Source of the DNA: Crenotrichaceae bacterium
GTDB lineage: Bacteria; Pseudomonadota; Gammaproteobacteria; Methylococcales; DRLZ01
Length of the DNA: 9,617 nt
Assembly: GCA_011322755.1 (NCBI GenBank)
Contig: DRLZ01000246.1
Location: 1-9,617, forward strand
Direction of reading: 5' to 3'
Part shown: piece after piece, positions 6,209 to 9,617 of the stretch
How the letters are laid out: each line of letters begins with the position of its first letter
Numbering within the stretch: position 1 is the stretch's first letter
Made by a program: the position numbers and the translations under genes
The notes under the pieces: model-generated
Seen by the model: the letters and a program-made list of their open reading frames with translations, nothing else
Databases searched by the model: none
Told to the model about the DNA's origin: nothing

Positions 6209-6252
6209 TTAAGATGCTGTGTTGTGTTGCACGAGGAAAAGAGGTGTAGGGT

Positions 6253-6909
6253 TTGAAAACATTAAACACGCTGTTTGCTAATAATCTGGAGTGGGCGAAC
6301 ACAATCAAGCAAAATGACCCGGATTTTTTTTCACACTTATCGAAACAACAGAATCCTGAGTATCTCTGGATAGGCTGTTCAGATAGCCGGGTTCCAGCCA
6401 ACCAGATTGTGAATCTGGCTCCAGGCGAAGTTTTTGTTCATCGGAATATTGCCAATGTTGTAGTGCATACCGACTTGAACTGTCTTTCGGTGATCCAATA
6501 TGCTGTTGATGTACTGAAAGTAAAACATATTATTGTGTGTGGTCATTATGGCTGTGGTGGTATCAAGGCATCAATGGAAGATCAGGGACATGGTCTGATT
6601 GATAATTGGTTGCGTCATGTAAGAGATGTTAGCCGTTTTAATGCAGATCAACTGACTGGGTTAACACAAATGCGCAAATTCGATTTGCTTTGCGAGTTAA
6701 ATGTTGTGGAGCAGGTAACCAATGTGAGTAATACAACTATTGTGCAGCATGCATGGAAGAGAGGAGCGAATATATCCATTCATGGATGGATATATAATAT
6801 TAAGAATGGAATTCTAAAAGACCTGGATGCCTGTATTTCATCACCCGAAGACATGGAAGCCCAGCAAAGTCATGATGCCGATAACGCTCTGATTAAGAAC
6901 AAGTTGTGA
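6253..6909 (+). CDS. can: beta-class carbonic anhydrase
   Basis: Cytoplasmic zinc enzyme interconverting CO2 and bicarbonate, supplying bicarbonate to carboxylases in purine, pyrimidine, arginine and fatty-acid synthesis. It has 218 residues against 220 in E. coli Can. The TTG start at 6253 is supported by GAGGTG (6241-6246) six bases upstream and by an N-terminus that aligns with Can. Seen: CSDSRVPA (42-49) with zinc ligand Cys42 and the Asp44/Arg46 dyad; GEVFVHRNIANVV (58-70); HIIVCGHYGCGGIKA (92-106) with zinc ligands His98 and Cys101; and the C-terminal LCELNVVEQV (146-155) and QHAWKRG (165-171) of the Can subfamily. All active-site residues are present. It lies alone between the oxidase terminator and a convergent ABC transporter operon. 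Codons 173-182 contain a perfect 10-base inverted repeat. Confidence 0.96.
   Translation: MKTLNTLFANNLEWANTIKQNDPDFFSHLSKQQNPEYLWIGCSDSRVPANQIVNLAPGEVFVHRNIANVVVHTDLNCLSVIQYAVDVLKVKHIIVCGHYGCGGIKASMEDQGHGLIDNWLRHVRDVSRFNADQLTGLTQMRKFDLLCELNVVEQVTNVSNTTIVQHAWKRGANISIHGWIYNIKNGILKDLDACISSPEDMEAQQSHDADNALIKNKL
6770..6795. repeat. perfect 10-base inverted repeat inside can
   Basis: ATATATCCAT (6770-6779) and ATGGATATAT (6786-6795) are perfect complements around a 6-base loop, TCATGG. The repeat lies within coding sequence for the ISIHGWIY segment. Stem composition is AU-rich except for the central CC/GG. No T-run follows, so it is not a terminator. Confidence 0.6.
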
Positions 6910-7127
6910 TGATTGTATACATCCTGAAAGTGTCGTATTCGCTGGTCGGGTTGCTGATAACCTTCTCGTATGACTGCAATTTAGGATAAGGGGTAGGTGG
7001 AGTTGAGAAGTGGTTAGTCACAAGGCGCACGAGTACAGAACGAGCAGGGTTAATCTAAGCGAGCGCAACAGATGACAGCTTTATCGGCTTCGCATATACA
7101 AGTTCTCCTATGTTAGCGTAGTACTCG
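6910..7127. other. convergent spacer between can and the ABC transporter operon
   Basis: 218 bases with no plausible gene. No hairpin followed by a T-run was found for either strand, which is surprising for a convergent junction. It contains an 8-base inverted pair (ACGAGTAC at 7029-7036 and GTACTCGT at 7121-7128, the latter touching the ABC gene's stop codon) and several CGAG repeats between 7029 and 7064. The texture differs from the neighbouring coding DNA. It might be a decayed repeat element, but nothing identifies one. Confidence 0.5.
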
Positions 7128-8798
7128 TCATGCTGCGATTCTGGGGACGGCGCTGAGCAATTTTTGAGTGTACGGATGCTTTGGATTTCCGCAAACCTGC
7201 TCAGTCACTCCTTGTTCGACAATTTTTCCCTGATACATCACCGCTGTCATATCACTGATATATTCAACGACCCCAATATTGTGGGTGATAAATAACAAGG
7301 TGAGGCCGCGTTGTTTTCTCAGCTCAAGCAAGAGTTGTAAGATTTCGGCTTGCACAGAAACATCGAGCGCACTGGTGACTTCGTCACACACAATAAAATC
7401 CGGATTCAGTGCCAATGCCCTGGCGATGCCGATACGCTGGCGCTGACCGCCTGAAAACTGGTGTGGGTAGCGCCACAAATAATCAGGGCTTAGTTGTACC
7501 TGCTCCAATAACTGTTCTGCCAGTTGTAGACGTTGTTGATGTGATTCACCAATACCATGAACAGCCATGGGTTCTGTGAGTGTGGTTGCGATTGTGAGGC
7601 GAGGGTTGAGCGAGGACATTGGGTCTTGAAAAATAATTTGTAATGTCTTGCGATATGCTCTGAATTCTCGCCTGTCCAGGGTACTGACATCTGTGCCGTT
7701 GATCAGAATTGTCCCGTCAGTCGGTTCAGTGAGTCGTAAGATGCTACGTCCCAGTGTGGTTTTTCCGCAGCCTGATTCACCAACCAGTGCCAGAATCTGA
7801 CCGTGAGGAATATCAAGATCGACATCGTCAACTGCTTTAATATATCCAATTGTGTGTTTGAGCAAGCCTTTTTTGATTGGAAACCAGACTTTCAGGTTGT
7901 TGAGCTGGATGAGTGGGGTATTCATGCTCGTGTTAACTTTCTGCAAGGGCTGCTTATGTTGTTTCAGATTGTGCGGGAGTGAGGCAATCAGTTTTTTGGT
8001 GTAGGCTTGTTGCGGGTTAAAGAGTACGGAGTTGACCTGCCCGGTTTCGACCAGTTTTCCTTGATGCATAACGGCCAGCTGATCGCCAATTTCAGAAACC
8101 ACACCAAAGTCATGGGTAATAAAAAGTATCCCCATATTACGCCGCTGCTGTAATTCCTGCATGAGTAGCAGCACTTCTTTTTGCACAGTGACATCCAGTG
8201 CAGTGGTTGGCTCATCAGCGATTAATAGTTCCGGTTCACAGGCAATAGCCATGGCAATCATCACACGCTGGCGTTGACCGCCTGATAGCTGATGCGGAAA
8301 GTTATCAATACGCTGTTCAGGGTTGGGAATTTGTACATCGGTCAGCGCTTGGATAGCTTTCAGGCGGGCAGCTTCATATGACAATTCAGGATGGTGTAAC
8401 AATAAGGCTTCAATGATTTGCTCGCCAATTGAGAAGACCGGATTAAGAGAGTTCATTGGCTCCTGAAAAATCATCGCGATTTGGGAGCCACGAATATCAC
8501 GCATTTGAGCATCTGCCAGGGTTAATAAATCGACAGGTGACTGCTGGTGTTTCGGGTAAAACAGAATCTCCCCATCGGGGTGACTGGTCACATCGGTGGG
8601 CAGCAAACCCATAATTGATAATGCGGTAATTGATTTTCCGCTACCTGATTCGCCCACCAGACAAAAGGTTTCGCCGCGATTAATGGCAAGATCGATACCA
8701 TCAACAGCTTTAATAATGCGCTTGTCATCATCGCGTTGTGATGCAAACCAGGTTTTCAGGTTGTTGATTTTAAGTAAAGCCGCGTTGTGTTCAGTCAT
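7128..8798 (-). CDS. yejF: peptide ABC transporter, fused dual ATP-binding protein (YejF type)
   Basis: Cytoplasmic ATPase that powers an oligopeptide importer; both nucleotide-binding domains are in one 556-residue chain (E. coli YejF about 529). Domain 1: Walker A GESGSGKS (49-56), Q-loop Gln112, signature LSGGQ (171-175), Walker B LLIADEP (191-197), switch His229. Domain 2: Walker A GESGCGKT (340-347), Q-loop Gln391, signature FSGGQ (448-452), Walker B FIVCDEV (468-474), switch His506. Each half ends with the oligopeptide-transporter motif (NPQQAYTKKL, NPKHPYTQKL). All catalytic residues are intact in both halves. ATG at 8798 has no clear Shine-Dalgarno sequence and lies 24 bases after the permease stop, so translation probably depends on coupling. 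GsiA is another fused ATPase, but its gene comes first in its operon; here it is last, as in yejABEF. The substrate is not deducible; E. coli Yej takes up peptides including microcin C. Confidence 0.95.
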   Translation of the reverse strand: MTEHNAALLKINNLKTWFASQRDDDKRIIKAVDGIDLAINRGETFCLVGESGSGKSITALSIMGLLPTDVTSHPDGEILFYPKHQQSPVDLLTLADAQMRDIRGSQIAMIFQEPMNSLNPVFSIGEQIIEALLLHHPELSYEAARLKAIQALTDVQIPNPEQRIDNFPHQLSGGQRQRVMIAMAIACEPELLIADEPTTALDVTVQKEVLLLMQELQQRRNMGILFITHDFGVVSEIGDQLAVMHQGKLVETGQVNSVLFNPQQAYTKKLIASLPHNLKQHKQPLQKVNTSMNTPLIQLNNLKVWFPIKKGLLKHTIGYIKAVDDVDLDIPHGQILALVGESGCGKTTLGRSILRLTEPTDGTILINGTDVSTLDRREFRAYRKTLQIIFQDPMSSLNPRLTIATTLTEPMAVHGIGESHQQRLQLAEQLLEQVQLSPDYLWRYPHQFSGGQRQRIGIARALALNPDFIVCDEVTSALDVSVQAEILQLLLELRKQRGLTLLFITHNIGVVEYISDMTAVMYQGKIVEQGVTEQVCGNPKHPYTQKLLSAVPRIAA

Positions 8799-8822
8799 GG
8801 ACGCATGTGGTTGAATAGCCGA

Positions 8823-9617
8823 TCAGGATTTATTGAGATAAGGATCAATGGCATCGCGTAAAGCTTCACCAATCAAGTTGTAGGCAAATACAGTGAGAAA
8901 AATAGCGCCGCCAGGAAATGCAGCCATCCACCAGTTAAACGACGATGAGCGTACAGCCTGATTTAGCATTTGTCCCCAGGATGGCTCTCCAACCAGCCCC
9001 AATCCCAGGAAACTCAGCGTCGCTTCTGCGAGTATGGCAGAGGCAACGCCGAAACTGGCTGCGACCAGCACCGGCGCTATGCCGTTGGGCAGCATATGCC
9101 TGAACAGGATTGAACGTAACGGCAAGCCCAGTGCAATTGCGGCTTGTACAAAGTCTTGCTGACGCAGACGCAGAAATTCAGCGCGAATATAACGCGCATA
9201 GCCAGTCCATCCGGTGATGCCGATAATCACCATCATCAGGTAGAGACTACGCCCGAAAAATGCGACAAAAGTCAGCAGTAGAAACAGGGTTGGAATGGCT
9301 TCGAAAACTTCGACGATGCGCATGCCGATAATGTCTGTTTTACCGGAGAAAAAACCCATCAAACCGCCAATCACAATGCCAATTGACATGGCAATACCGG
9401 TTGCGATAAAACCGATTGCAAGCGCGATGCGGGAGGCATGAATCATCCGGCTTAAGACATCAGCACCATTTTCCTCGGTTCCAAACCAGTGAGTACGCTG
9501 AGTTGCTGAAAGCGGATTTTCCAGCCCGGTATCGCCATAGTCACGCAAATAATCTTGTGGTGAATAAGGAATTGGTGCAGACAAAACCCAGTCGATAGTG
9601 CCAGCTTGCTGTTGTAC
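8823..9617 (-). CDS. yejE: peptide ABC transporter permease (YejE/DppC family), 5'-truncated by window edge
   Basis: Inner-membrane permease of the binding-protein-dependent peptide importer served by the dual ATPase immediately downstream. The frame is open to the window end, so 264 C-terminal residues are visible and the true start, including the first membrane helix and periplasmic segment expected in YejE (about 340 residues), lies outside. The TTG at 9584 is internal. Seen: HWFGTEENGADVLSRM just before the transmembrane core, typical of DppC/OppC/YejE; about five hydrophobic helices; the EAA loop QAAIALGLPLRSILFRHMLPN-type motif (about visible residues 158-178), which contacts the ATPase; the LSFLGLGLVGEPSWGQML segment; and the C-terminal GEALRDAIDP hallmark. 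The upstream partners (permease B, binding protein) are presumably beyond the window. YejE is preferred over DppC from the WVLSAPI-type segment before the core and the fused ATPase neighbour. Confidence 0.92.
   Translation of the reverse strand, partial: VQQQAGTIDWVLSAPIPYSPQDYLRDYGDTGLENPLSATQRTHWFGTEENGADVLSRMIHASRIALAIGFIATGIAMSIGIVIGGLMGFFSGKTDIIGMRIVEVFEAIPTLFLLLTFVAFFGRSLYLMMVIIGITGWTGYARYIRAEFLRLRQQDFVQAAIALGLPLRSILFRHMLPNGIAPVLVAASFGVASAILAEATLSFLGLGLVGEPSWGQMLNQAVRSSSFNWWMAAFPGGAIFLTVFAYNLIGEALRDAIDPYLNKS

Noticed and set aside
7988..8215. 75-codon minus-strand ORF in another frame inside yejF
   Set aside because: Lies within the intact first ATPase domain in an alternative frame; no domain or start signal.

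Overview
The window looks like a chromosomal segment of an aerobic, probably gammaproteobacterial, organism of moderate to low GC. This rests on the aa3/caa3-type cytochrome c oxidase genes in ctaC-ctaD-...-ctaE order, an E. coli Can-like beta-carbonic anhydrase, a YejEF-type peptide transporter and a 5-formyltetrahydrofolate cyclo-ligase beside purN. The genus cannot be named from the sequence alone. There is no sign of a mobile element, CRISPR array, tRNA or rRNA.

Layout. (1) 1-489 (+) is the 3' part of the cyclo-ligase gene, cut by the window edge. It converges on a minus-strand pair: purN (555-1247), preceded by a gene for a small HugZ/pyridoxamine-phosphate-oxidase-like flavin-binding protein (1234-1728). 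The cyclo-ligase and PurN both act in one-carbon folate metabolism. (2) 1729-2077 is a divergent control region of about 350 bases. It has an FNR/Anr-like dyad, a second adjacent dyad, a plausible -10 element and a 12-bp bulged hairpin in the leader of the oxidase operon. (3) 2078-6108 (+) is the oxidase operon: ctaC (subunit II fused to a C-terminal cytochrome c domain), ctaD (subunit I), a 63-residue single-pass membrane protein of unknown function, and ctaE (subunit III). A strong rho-independent terminator at 6152-6181 ends it. The copper chaperone gene ctaG, usual between ctaD and ctaE, is absent, as are the haem A and SURF1 assembly genes in the stretch that follows. (4) 6253-6909 (+) is a complete beta-carbonic anhydrase gene with its own ribosome binding site. 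(5) 6910-7127 is a convergent non-coding spacer with no clear terminator. (6) 7128-9617 (-) is the distal end of a peptide ABC transporter operon: a dual-ATPase gene (yejF type) preceded by an inner-membrane permease gene (yejE type) that runs off the window.

Working together: subunits I, II and III form one terminal oxidase that takes electrons from cytochrome c through the fused haem domain and CuA to the haem a/a3-CuB centre and pumps protons. The 63-residue protein is placed to assist or accompany that complex. The control region suggests, by inference only, that the operon or its divergent neighbour responds to oxygen. No wholly new system was found. The points most worth a second look are the missing ctaG with its small replacement ORF, and the structured, FNR-box-bearing upstream region of ctaC.
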